Under the pieces are notes generated by a model. It was not told the DNA's origin, made no database searches, and worked only from the letters and a program-made list of their open reading frames with translations. Positions 7,093-12,841 of a stretch of DNA of 12,841 bases are shown piece after piece. Source of the DNA: Suilimivivens sp963618065 (GTDB lineage: Bacteria > Bacillota > Clostridia > Lachnospirales > Lachnospiraceae). Numbering within the stretch: position 1 is the stretch's first letter; every line of letters begins with the position of its first letter. The DNA lies in NCBI GenBank assembly GCA_963618065.1, contig CAVERH010000073.1, positions 1 to 12,841 of the forward strand, written 5' to 3'. The position numbers and the translations under genes are program-made.

Positions 7093-7165
7093 ATTACCAC
7101 GTAATCATATTCTTACGGTCTCAGCAGCAAATGCTTCGACCTGTACTGAACAGTTACATTACCAC
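7093..7165. mobile_element. Second MITE-like element with GTAA/TTAC ends and 8-bp target duplication
   Basis: A 57-bp segment (7101-7157) begins GTAA and ends TTAC on the + strand and is flanked directly by a perfect 8-bp duplication ATTACCAC (7093-7100 and 7158-7165). Read from the right end inward, the terminus is GTAACTGTTCAG, one mismatch over 12 from the end of the element at 4543 (GTAACAGTTCAG). The other terminus shares only GTAA. Removing the element and one duplication copy leaves a 25-nt gap between the ATPase stop and the sulfatase ATG, a normal operon spacing that keeps the sulfatase ribosome site. The duplication includes the stop codon of the ATPase gene, which therefore stayed intact. 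An internally deleted IS66-type element is the best guess. Confidence 0.55.
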
Positions 7166-7893
7166 CATTTAATCAGGTTGGTCACCTTGTTACGCATTTC
7201 AATAAACTTCTCTTCCGTTACATTTCTTGGCAGCGGAAGCGGATTGACGAAATCCTCCTTGACCTTTGTCGGCTTATTGGTTAGAACCATGATTCGCTGG
7301 CTCATATATACTGCTTCCTCAATATTATGCGTAATAAAAACTATCGTTGTTTTAGTTTCCTGCCAGATACGGATCAGCTCATCCTCCAAACGGAAGCGCA
7401 GTTCCAAATCCAGCTGTCCATATGGCTCATCCATCAGCAGAAGGTCCGGCTCCACCGCAAATGCCCGGGCAATGGATACTCTCTGCAGCATACTCGCAGA
7501 AAGCTGTTCCGGATAATAGTCCGCAAATTTCTCGAGACCTACCATCTCAAGCACTTCTTCGGTTTTTCTGTTCAATTTCTCTTTGGAGAACCTTCTTACC
7601 TTCATGCCAAACTGTACATTTTCCCTTACAGTCAGCCATGACATGGTCGAATACTCCTGCATGATATAAGCGATACTGTGCTTATTTAAGTCTACTTCTT
7701 CCCCGTTGATCAATATTTCTCCGTCATCAATGTCATACAGCTTTACAAGACTGTTCAGAAATGTCGTCTTTCCACATCCTGTAGGTCCTACAATGCAGAG
7801 AAAATCGCCATCATTCACCTGAAAGGAAATATCATCCAATACCTTCAGTGAACCAAAGCTTTTGGTCAAATGATTTACTTCCACTTTACTCAT
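7159..7893 (-). CDS. NitT/TauT-type ABC importer ATPase B with LSASM signature
   Basis: This is the cytoplasmic ATPase subunit of a nitrate/sulfonate/taurine-type importer (SsuB/TauB-like), 244 residues. Walker A GPTGCGKTT (36-44), Q-loop glutamine in IMQEY, Walker B LLLMDEP (D155, E156) and H-loop ITHNIEEA (H189) are intact. The ABC signature is abnormal: LSASMLQR (131-138) instead of LSGGMxQR, losing both glycines that contact the gamma-phosphate of ATP bound by the partner. The ATG at 7893 follows AGGTG by 6 nt; a GTG at 7902 lies inside that ribosome site and is unlikely. It starts 10 nt after the stop of ATPase A, so the two are translationally linked and probably pair as a heterodimer. 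Its stop codon lies in the duplication of the 57-bp element. Confidence 0.92.
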   Translation of the reverse strand: MSKVEVNHLTKSFGSLKVLDDISFQVNDGDFLCIVGPTGCGKTTFLNSLVKLYDIDDGEILINGEEVDLNKHSIAYIMQEYSTMSWLTVRENVQFGMKVRRFSKEKLNRKTEEVLEMVGLEKFADYYPEQLSASMLQRVSIARAFAVEPDLLLMDEPYGQLDLELRFRLEDELIRIWQETKTTIVFITHNIEEAVYMSQRIMVLTNKPTKVKEDFVNPLPLPRNVTEEKFIEMRNKVTNLIKWW

Positions 7894-7903
7894 ACTCTTC
7901 ACC

Positions 7904-8683
7904 TCATTCTGTGGTTTCCACGTATTTGCTGATCTCCTCCCGCAGCTTCAAAAAATCGGGTGAAATATAATCCCTCGGTCTTGGAAGATCAATCGTGAAC
8001 TCATTTCTTACTGTGGTTGGGCAGCTGCTGAGCAGAATGATCCTGTCAGCCAGGTACAGTGCTTCTTCAATATTGTTGGTAATAAAGACTACTGTTCTTT
8101 TGTCCTGACTCCAGATTCTCTCTACCTCCTCCTGCATCAGATATCTTGTCTGGGCATCCAGATGTCCAAAGGGTTCATCCATCAGTAATACCGAAGGATT
8201 ATTACAGTAAGCCCTTGCAATTCCAACTCTTTGCTTCATGCCGCCAGACAGCTTGATTGGATAGCTTTTTTCAAATCCGCTTAGTCCCACCAGATTAATA
8301 TAGTGCTTTGCCTGCTCCTTGCGCTGCTTCTTCGGAAGTCCCGCCATCTTAGGACCAAATCCGACATTTCCTTCTACCGTAAGCCAGGGAAACAATGCTG
8401 TTTTCTGATAAACCACGCCTCTTTCCGGTGCCGGTCCGTCTACCCTTTTGCCGTTTACAGTAACACTGCCTGCTGTTTCACGATCAAGACCTGCCATAAT
8501 ATTGACCAGGGTTGTTTTTCCACATTGCCCCGGTCCCAGAATAACCACAAATTCATTTTCCGCTACTTCCAGAGAAATATCCTTGAGAACTTCATTCTTT
8601 TTCCCATTATTTTCAAAGACCTTGGATACATGCTTACAGCTGATCATTGTTTTTACATCCGTTATCTTCCCTGAATGTTCCAT
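7904..8683 (-). CDS. NitT/TauT-type ABC importer ATPase A with H-loop His replaced by Asn
   Basis: This is the partner ATPase of the same importer, 259 residues. Walker A GPGQCGKTT (50-58), Q93, a canonical signature LSGGMKQR (145-152) and Walker B VLLMDEP (D169, E170) are present. The switch histidine of the H-loop is replaced: the motif reads ITNNIEEA, with Asn203 (codon 8075-8077, AAC) where relatives have His. Start choice: the frame is open upstream to 8809, but that part overlaps the permease gene; of the ATGs at 8689 and 8683, AGGGG is 9 nt from the latter and only 3 nt from the former. The gene overlaps the end of the permease gene by 22 nt. The defects of A and B should fall on the same composite ATP site. 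Confidence 0.92.
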   Translation of the reverse strand: MEHSGKITDVKTMISCKHVSKVFENNGKKNEVLKDISLEVAENEFVVILGPGQCGKTTLVNIMAGLDRETAGSVTVNGKRVDGPAPERGVVYQKTALFPWLTVEGNVGFGPKMAGLPKKQRKEQAKHYINLVGLSGFEKSYPIKLSGGMKQRVGIARAYCNNPSVLLMDEPFGHLDAQTRYLMQEEVERIWSQDKRTVVFITNNIEEALYLADRIILLSSCPTTVRNEFTIDLPRPRDYISPDFLKLREEISKYVETTE

Positions 8684-9450
8684 GAGCATAATCCCCTTTC
8701 TATTAATCGAAGTAATGATGCAAGCAGCAGACCGACAAGTCCGATTGAAATCATGCCTGCCAGGATCTGCACGGTATTTCCGCTTTCCATTCCTGTCGTG
8801 ATGATCCATCCGGCACCTTCATTTGCACGGATCATTTCCGCCGCAATTACTGCCATCCAGCTTGAGGAAAGTCCTACCTGCAGTCCTGCGAAAATCTGTG
8901 GAACCGATGCCGGAAGTGTAATATAAAGGAAAATCTGTGCAGGCTTTGCTCCCAGCATTCTTGCTGCCCCTACCAGAGTCTGATCCACCTGGCTTGCTCC
9001 TGCGTAGGCATTCAGAATGATACTTACAATGGCGCTGACACAAATAATGAAATATTTGGAGGTTTCACCAATACCAAACCAGAGAATGGCAAGAGGGATC
9101 CATGCAAGCCCGGGAATCGGACGCAGCAGTTCGAAGATCGGCTTGACGATCGCCTTGCCGGTTTTGGAACAGCCCATCAGGATTCCCAGGGGGATACCAA
9201 TGATACATGCCAGAAAATATCCTACAAAAACCCTTTTCAGACTGGCCAGAATATGCAGGGGGAGGATCTTTCCACCAATCTTCTGTGTCAATGATTGTCC
9301 GATAAAGCCCAGCACCACAAAGGGAGACGGCATGACCTTCTGCAGACTCGTGAAAGAAACCGCAAGCTGCCAGACAATCAAAAGACCCACCAAAGAGCAA
9401 ATGAAATAGGTAATGGTTTCTGTTTTTGAATTTTGAAATTTCTTTTTCAC
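8662..9450 (-). CDS. NitT/TauT-type ABC importer permease 1
   Basis: This inner-membrane permease (262 residues, BPD_transp_1 type, SsuC/TauC-like) forms half of the transport channel. A first membrane segment lies near residues 13-33. Conserved MPSPFVVLG (40-48) and LLRPIPGLAWIPLAILWFGIG (108-128) follow, and the cytoplasmic EAA coupling loop GAARMLGAKPAQIFLYITLP is at 161-180, then further hydrophobic segments to about 250. The start is GTG at 9450, preceded by AAAGGAGG at 9 nt. The GTGA overlap with the stop of permease 2 (4 nt) implies translational coupling. It differs clearly from permease 2, so the channel is probably a heterodimer. Confidence 0.93.
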   Translation of the reverse strand: MKKKFQNSKTETITYFICSLVGLLIVWQLAVSFTSLQKVMPSPFVVLGFIGQSLTQKIGGKILPLHILASLKRVFVGYFLACIIGIPLGILMGCSKTGKAIVKPIFELLRPIPGLAWIPLAILWFGIGETSKYFIICVSAIVSIILNAYAGASQVDQTLVGAARMLGAKPAQIFLYITLPASVPQIFAGLQVGLSSSWMAVIAAEMIRANEGAGWIITTGMESGNTVQILAGMISIGLVGLLLASLLRLIERGLCSWNIQGR

Positions 9451-10229
9451 TTGTTCCTTCCTCCTTTGACCAGTTTCTTTTCCAGTGTTTCCAGAATGTA
9501 AGTCAACAGGGCGCCGACAAGACCGATCGTGATCATACCTACCATGATATTATCTGCCTTTCCTACCATACGATTCATCTGGATCATATAGCCAAGTCCT
9601 TCTGTAGAGGCCAGCATTTCTGCGGCCACCAGAGCCATCCAGCTTGCTCCGAGAGATACCTTTAAGCCCGCGAAAATCATAGGTAGTGCAGAAGGAATCC
9701 CTACCTTCAGAAGAGTTTCAAAGTTGCCTGCGCCAAAGGTTCTTGCCACCCAGATATGTACCGGATTGGTCTGTTTGATTCCGGTATAGGCATTGATGAT
9801 CGCCGGTGTAACAGCCGATACGAAAATAACTGTTGCCTTTGCCTGAATGCCAATACCAAGCCACAGAATCATCAAGGGAATCCAGCCCACCGGCGGGATC
9901 GGCCTGATCAGGTCAAACAAGGGCTTTACTATCAGATCCACTCTACGGTACCAGCCCATAAAAATGCCAAGGGGTACGCCGATTACAATACCAAGCAGAT
10001 AGCCAAGAAGAACGACCTTCAGACTGGCGATCAGATGCTTTCCCAGTGTTCCGCCATCCGGTGTTGTCACTGTCAGCTTTCTTACAAATGCTGTTGCTAC
10101 CTTAAAGGGACTTGGAAAAGTGCTGGATGGAAATACCTTAAAAACATCTGCTATCAGATACCATATCAGTAAGAAGCAGAAGACGGATGCCGTTGATATC
10201 AACGTATATTTTAGTTTATTTTCTTTCAT
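9447..10229 (-). CDS. NitT/TauT-type ABC importer permease 2
   Basis: This is the second inner-membrane permease of the importer, 260 residues. A membrane segment lies near 10-27. FPSPFKVATAF (38-48), DLIRPIPPVGWIPLMILWLG (106-125) and the EAA-type loop around 159-180 (ARTFGAGNFETLLKVGIPSA) follow, with hydrophobic segments near 65-92, 130-147, 190-205 and 228-247. The ATG at 10229 has AGGAAAGG 7 nt upstream. A perfect 10-bp hairpin lies between the binding-protein gene and this ribosome site. Permease 1 overlaps its stop by 4 nt. Confidence 0.93.
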   Translation of the reverse strand: MKENKLKYTLISTASVFCFLLIWYLIADVFKVFPSSTFPSPFKVATAFVRKLTVTTPDGGTLGKHLIASLKVVLLGYLLGIVIGVPLGIFMGWYRRVDLIVKPLFDLIRPIPPVGWIPLMILWLGIGIQAKATVIFVSAVTPAIINAYTGIKQTNPVHIWVARTFGAGNFETLLKVGIPSALPMIFAGLKVSLGASWMALVAAEMLASTEGLGYMIQMNRMVGKADNIMVGMITIGLVGALLTYILETLEKKLVKGGRNK

Positions 10230-10244
10230 AATGTGCCTTTCCTT

Positions 10245-10276
10245 ACCTGCACTGTTCCCGGAGGCTCAGTGCAGGT
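10245..10276 (-). other. Intercistronic hairpin between binding-protein and permease genes
   Basis: ACCTGCACTG (10245-10254) and its exact reverse complement CAGTGCAGGT (10267-10276) form a 10-bp stem with a 12-nt loop, in the 65-nt gap between the two genes. There is no T-tract, and the permease ribosome site (10237-10244) touches the stem base. Such hairpins after binding-protein genes usually stabilise the upstream mRNA or lower downstream expression, giving excess binding protein. That role is inferred here. Confidence 0.6.
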
Positions 10277-10294
10277 CGCTTTCTCCTTACAATG

Positions 10295-11368
10295 CTAGTT
10301 CAATCCTGCTTTCACAAGAATATCATTTCTGACATTTCCGCATACGGTATCCTTCAATTCTTCTTCAAGCTGTCCGCTGGAAACATAGAACTCAACCAGT
10401 GTATTTTTGAAATCAGCACCAAACTCTCTTGTCTTCATATCCTCTATGCCATAAAAAGGCTTTTCTTCAAGCTGTCTCTTGGAAACCTCCACATCAATAT
10501 CCTGTCCGTTCTGTTTAAACCAGTCAGACATCAGATTGGCTGCATACTCTACATCCCCGTTTAACTTATCATTCTCTTCTGCTACCAGTTTCACCATGGT
10601 CGCCAGTGCATCCTGCTTATTGTCAAACGTGCTTTCACTGACAACAATCTGTGCAGTTGCATCTGCCTTCAGATTTTTCATGGAAGCTACAGATACCCAG
10701 CCTTCATCATCTACTGCTGTATAGGTCTGCGGCGAACGGGTTGCCAGAATATCTCCTTCCCCTGTTTTAAATGCCTGATATGCCTGTGCATACTCCATCG
10801 GCACAAAGGTGATATCATCCATTGTAAGTCCGAAGACATCCAGATACTTGGTTACTTCAAACTGTGATAAGGTTCCTGCCGGGCAAAGAACTGTTTTCCC
10901 TTTAACAGAATCCGCACTGCCGATGATATCCGGATATTCAGAATTCGTCACTCCTGCTGCGACAATATCGCTGTCCGCTCTTGCTACCAGATCAATCGCT
11001 ACTGTATCGGTACAGATCTCACCGATCATCTTGGAATTGTTGTTTGCCAATGAAAACACTGCTGCTGCTCCAATAAATGAAACATCTAATTCTCCTGCCG
11101 CCATAGCCTCGTTCATTGGCGCACCGGTTGAGAAATTCACCAGTTCAATTTCGATTCCATTTTCCTTATCCAGTCCGTTATTTACCATGTCAACAACCGG
11201 AAGTGCTGTCATCGCTGCCAGAACACCTACGCGCAGCTTATGATTCTCATCAATTGAAGCTGTCTCTTCTTCCGTCTGCCGACTGCCATCTGCAGCACTG
11301 CTGCCACACCCCACTAACATGGTTCCTACCATTGTCATAGTTACCAATAATGCCAATACCCTTTTCAT
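10295..11368 (-). CDS. NitT/TauT-type ABC substrate-binding lipoprotein
   Basis: This is the extracytoplasmic receptor of the importer (SsuA/TauA/NMT1-like fold), 357 residues, tethered as a lipoprotein. Residues 1-20 are a signal peptide with lipobox LVGC (18-21, Cys21 lipidated), followed by a short acidic Ser/Glu-rich linker. The mature part starts KLRVGVLAAMTALPVVDM, typical of the family's first strand and ligand-binding loop. Further landmarks are AMAAGELDVSFIGAAAVFSL, VKGKTVLCPAGT (about 155-166, domain crossover) and FKTGEGDILATRSPQ. AAAGGAG lies about 9-10 nt before the ATG. It is the first gene of the operon, transcribed divergently from a LacI-type regulator. Ligand identity cannot be read; context favours a sulfated or sulfonated small molecule. 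Confidence 0.92.
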   Translation of the reverse strand: MKRVLALLVTMTMVGTMLVGCGSSAADGSRQTEEETASIDENHKLRVGVLAAMTALPVVDMVNNGLDKENGIEIELVNFSTGAPMNEAMAAGELDVSFIGAAAVFSLANNNSKMIGEICTDTVAIDLVARADSDIVAAGVTNSEYPDIIGSADSVKGKTVLCPAGTLSQFEVTKYLDVFGLTMDDITFVPMEYAQAYQAFKTGEGDILATRSPQTYTAVDDEGWVSVASMKNLKADATAQIVVSESTFDNKQDALATMVKLVAEENDKLNGDVEYAANLMSDWFKQNGQDIDVEVSKRQLEEKPFYGIEDMKTREFGADFKNTLVEFYVSSGQLEEELKDTVCGNVRNDILVKAGLN

Positions 11369-11392
11369 AATACACTTCTCCTTTCTATGTCT

Positions 11393-11409
11393 TCCGGTTC
11401 ATCCGGTTC
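11393..11409. repeat. Direct repeat in the operon leader
   Basis: TCCGGTTC occurs twice with a 9-bp period (11393-11400, 11402-11409) just downstream of the predicted transcription start of the transporter operon. The overlap also gives CCGG-N5-CCGG. It is a candidate regulatory site, but the period is shorter than one helical turn, so chance is possible. Confidence 0.3.
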
Positions 11410-11421
11410 GATTATGCAATT

Positions 11422-11450
11422 ATGTTACCATTTGCGTGCACGTGTGTCAA
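11422..11450 (-). promoter_or_regulatory. Promoter of the transporter-sulfatase operon
   Basis: On the minus strand a perfect TTGACA (11445-11450) and TAACAT (11422-11427, 4 of 6) are separated by 17 bp. A TG dinucleotide one base before the -10 box gives an extended -10. A perfect 8-bp palindrome CGTGCACG (11435-11442) lies in the spacer. The predicted start near 11415 leaves a leader of about 45 nt before the binding-protein ATG. Confidence 0.6.
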
Positions 11451-11554
11451 TCGTTTTGTAGAACTTTTTTATTTTTCTTCTGCATTCCTTTGTTTTATTG
11501 TTCATTTTTTATATGTAAACCTAATATTACCAACATTTTTAATTGTACGAATTA

Positions 11555-11572
11555 ATGATGTACGTGTATCAT
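11555..11572. promoter_or_regulatory. Candidate operator for the divergent regulator
   Basis: ATGATGTACGTGTATCAT is an 18-bp imperfect palindrome (14 of 18 positions symmetrical, perfect ATGAT/ATCAT arms, central ACGT). It lies between the two divergent promoters, 41 bp upstream of the regulator's -35 box. Length and central CG fit a LacI-family operator, but only one clear copy is seen. Confidence 0.4.
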
Positions 11573-11613
11573 TTTGGATCATGAAATTTACTCTTCATAT
11601 GAAGCATAATCTC

Positions 11614-11642
11614 TTGACAAGCGTTTCTCTTATTGTGATAAT
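11614..11642 (+). promoter_or_regulatory. Promoter of the LacI-type regulator gene
   Basis: A perfect TTGACA (11614-11619), a 17-bp spacer and GATAAT (11637-11642, 5 of 6) with an upstream TG (extended -10, TGTGATAAT) make this the strongest promoter-like sequence in the window. A TATAAT at 11649-11654 is downstream and lacks a -35 partner. Confidence 0.65.
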
Positions 11643-11661
11643 AGTATATATAATTGTGATA
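11633..11661. repeat. Direct repeat over the regulator's -10 and ribosome site region
   Basis: TTGTGATA occurs at 11633-11640 and 11654-11661, 21 bp apart (two helical turns). The first copy overlaps the -10 box and the second ends at the ribosome site. The position suits autoregulation, though the A/T-rich context makes chance repeats common. Confidence 0.35.
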
Positions 11662-11673
11662 GGAGGTTTTTTC

Positions 11674-12693
11674 ATGCCAATTACCATGCAGGAACTGGCC
11701 GACATGGCAGGTGTTTCCCGTGCAACCGTTGATCGTGCTCTTAACGAAAGAGGGCGCGTAAATCAAAAGACTAAAGATCGAATCTGTCAGCTCGCTAAAA
11801 CAATGGGCTATGAACCGGATCTTGCAGCCAAGACTCTTGCCAGCAGGAACAAAATTTTTCGAATTGGCTGCATACTGAATTCCAGAGGAAATACCTTTTT
11901 TAATGATGTAGAAAAGGGAATTCAGGCTGCTATCAGTGAACTGAATGGATTCAATATTGAAGTCACTACCCGCTCTCCGGAACATCTTAACGCCACATGT
12001 CAGCTTCAGGTAATACATGAGCTTTACCGGGAGGGCATTCAGGCTCTGATCATTACACCTCTCAATATTCCTGAAATTGCAGACAAATTAAACGCATTAG
12101 TAGCAGAGGGCATTGCTGTAGTTGCTCTTACTGCCGACATCCTTAACGTTAATTACCTTTCCTATGTAGGCTGTAATCATTTAAAAAGCGGACAGATCAC
12201 AGCCAATGTTGCCGGTATCATTGCTCCACCGGAAGCAAAGATCCTATTTATACTGGGCTCCAAATCACTTCTTGGACACAGTCAGCGTCTGGAAGGGTTT
12301 CTTCAGGTTCTGAATGAAAGCTTCCCGCAGATGCATGTGCTTGATATTATAGAGAATCAGGACGATGATTTTATTTCCTATAATCTGATTCATAATTACA
12401 TAACAAACCATCCAGACATTGATCTGATCGTTTTTGCTGCCGGCGGCAGCACAGGCGGTATCCGTGCCATTCTGGATTCTTCCTGTAACTGCAAAATCAT
12501 CTGCTTTGATCTGACATCCCACAATCGGCAATATTTAGAAGAAGGGATTATTTCCTGTGTACTCTGTCAGGAACCTTATACACAGGGTTATCAGGCAATC
12601 AAGCTTCTGTCCAATTATCTGCTCCTTGGAAAAAGTCCTGATACTGACAGATACTATACTAAAACGGAAATATTGGTTAAAAATTCCCTATGA
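11674..12693 (+). CDS. LacI-type regulator with sugar-binding-protein-like sensor domain
   Basis: This is a 339-residue transcription factor. The N-terminal LacI helix-turn-helix is ITMQELADMAGVSRATVDRALNERGRVN (3-30), then MGYEPDLAAKTLASRN as hinge region. The C-terminal sensor resembles ribose/galactose-type periplasmic binding proteins (Peripla_BP_4 type): IGCILNSRGNTFFNDVEKGI (about 66-85), ALIITPLNIPEIADKL, SYVGCNHLKSGQITA and HPDIDLIVFAAGGSTGG. AGGAGG (11661-11666) is 7 nt before the ATG. The frame is open further upstream, but that part crosses the promoter and has no ribosome site. Divergent orientation from the transporter-sulfatase operon, with shared control DNA of 305 bp, makes it the likely regulator of that operon. 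A sugar-type sensor hints that the inducer may be a carbohydrate or its sulfated form; this is inference. Confidence 0.92.
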   Translation: MPITMQELADMAGVSRATVDRALNERGRVNQKTKDRICQLAKTMGYEPDLAAKTLASRNKIFRIGCILNSRGNTFFNDVEKGIQAAISELNGFNIEVTTRSPEHLNATCQLQVIHELYREGIQALIITPLNIPEIADKLNALVAEGIAVVALTADILNVNYLSYVGCNHLKSGQITANVAGIIAPPEAKILFILGSKSLLGHSQRLEGFLQVLNESFPQMHVLDIIENQDDDFISYNLIHNYITNHPDIDLIVFAAGGSTGGIRAILDSSCNCKIICFDLTSHNRQYLEEGIISCVLCQEPYTQGYQAIKLLSNYLLLGKSPDTDRYYTKTEILVKNSL

Positions 12694-12701
12694 AGCAAAA
12701 A

Positions 12702-12729
12702 TCACACTGCAGTATTTGCTGCAGTGTGA
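12702..12729 (-). terminator. Intrinsic terminator, best fit for the minus strand, possibly bidirectional
   Basis: TCACACTGCAG (12702-12712) and CTGCAGTGTGA (12719-12729) form a perfect 11-bp stem with a 6-nt loop. On the minus strand it is followed by TTTTTGC, a canonical U-tract, so it should end a gene coming from the right. On the + strand the sequence after the stem is only moderately T-rich, so termination of the LacI-type gene, 9 nt upstream, is probably weaker. Confidence 0.75.
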
Positions 12730-12773
12730 CCACTCTCCTTCATTTTCATATTAATGTAACTATTCGTAACTAT

Positions 12774-12841
12774 TCAATAATGAATCTCTTCCAATGCTTT
12801 ACATATACTTTCCTTATCAATACCTCCAAAGCAGGCCAGAT
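12774..12841 (-). CDS. C-terminal end of an unidentified convergent gene
   Basis: On the minus strand an open frame enters from the right edge and ends at a TGA (12774-12776) after 21 full codons, reading LACFGGIDKESICKALEEIHY. The residue mix is protein-like, and the terminator at 12702-12729 is oriented to serve such a gene. The family cannot be named from so short a piece. A tandem 10-bp repeat, GTAACTATTC twice (12756-12775), overlaps the stop codon. Confidence 0.45.
   Translation of the reverse strand, partial: LACFGGIDKESICKALEEIHY

Noticed and set aside
8684..8809. 42-residue N-terminal extension of ATPase A
   Set aside because: It overlaps the permease coding sequence in another frame, is unlike any ABC ATPase, and the ATG at 8683 has a well-spaced AGGGG.
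11422..11673. 84-codon hydrophobic N-terminal extension of the LacI-type regulator
   Set aside because: It runs over the predicted promoter, has no ribosome site, and the HTH domain starts right after the ATG at 11674 with AGGAGG upstream.
12756..12775. Tandem GTAACTATTC repeat as a third mobile-element end
   Set aside because: GTAACTATTCA resembles the other element ends, but no second terminus or 8-bp duplication is visible before the window ends and it overlaps a likely stop codon.
1..12841. CRISPR arrays, tRNA, rRNA or riboswitches
   Set aside because: No regularly spaced repeats, cloverleaf or known riboswitch core was recognised on either strand by eye.

Overview
The window looks like chromosomal DNA of an anaerobic gut-type Clostridia member, most likely Lachnospiraceae. 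This is inferred from moderate-to-low GC, strong AGGAGG-type ribosome sites, TTGACA/TATAAT-like promoters, LacI regulators with TTAATCGATTAA operators, a Cys-type sulfatase, and an AAA/PD-(D/E)XK protein of a family common in these bacteria. No marker gene fixes the genus.

Layout. (a) 1-509: the 3' part of a HAD-superfamily (Cof-type) phosphatase on the + strand. (b) 510-658: a non-coding gap with two related 18-bp near-palindromes in inverted arrangement. (c) 659-2119, minus strand: a LacI-family regulator with its own promoter and two operator-like sites 42 bp apart. The decayed C-terminal end of a GH127 glycosidase abuts its stop codon in the same frame. (d) 2452-4425, minus: an AAA-ATPase-like/PD-(D/E)XK nuclease-like protein. 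Its promoter lies inside a perfect 31-bp-stem palindrome. (e) 4535-4612: a 62-bp MITE-like element with an 8-bp target duplication, 2 nt past the birA stop. (f) 4615-5595, minus: birA. (g) 5731-11368, minus: a six-gene operon in transcription order: lipoprotein binding protein, permease, permease, ATPase, ATPase, cytoplasmic sulfatase. A second MITE-like element (57 bp, perfect 8-bp duplication) sits between the last two genes. (h) 11674-12693, plus: a divergent LacI-type regulator, then a terminator that best fits a convergent gene whose last codons lie at 12774-12841.

How it works together. The binding protein would deliver an oxidised-sulfur or sulfated small molecule to a NitT/TauT-type importer with two different permeases and two different ATPases. 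The cytoplasmic sulfatase would then release sulfate inside the cell, comparable to the Pseudomonas sulfate-ester (Ats) systems. The divergent LacI-type protein is the natural candidate regulator; the substrate is not readable from sequence. The two ATPases carry complementary defects (H-loop His to Asn in one, LSASM instead of LSGGM in the other). These should fall on the same composite ATP site and make the importer asymmetric.

The most unusual items are the two mini-elements with IS66-like GTAA ends placed at gene stop codons, the asymmetric importer, the palindrome carrying the promoter of the AAA/nuclease gene, and the in-frame scar joining lacI to a GH127 remnant.
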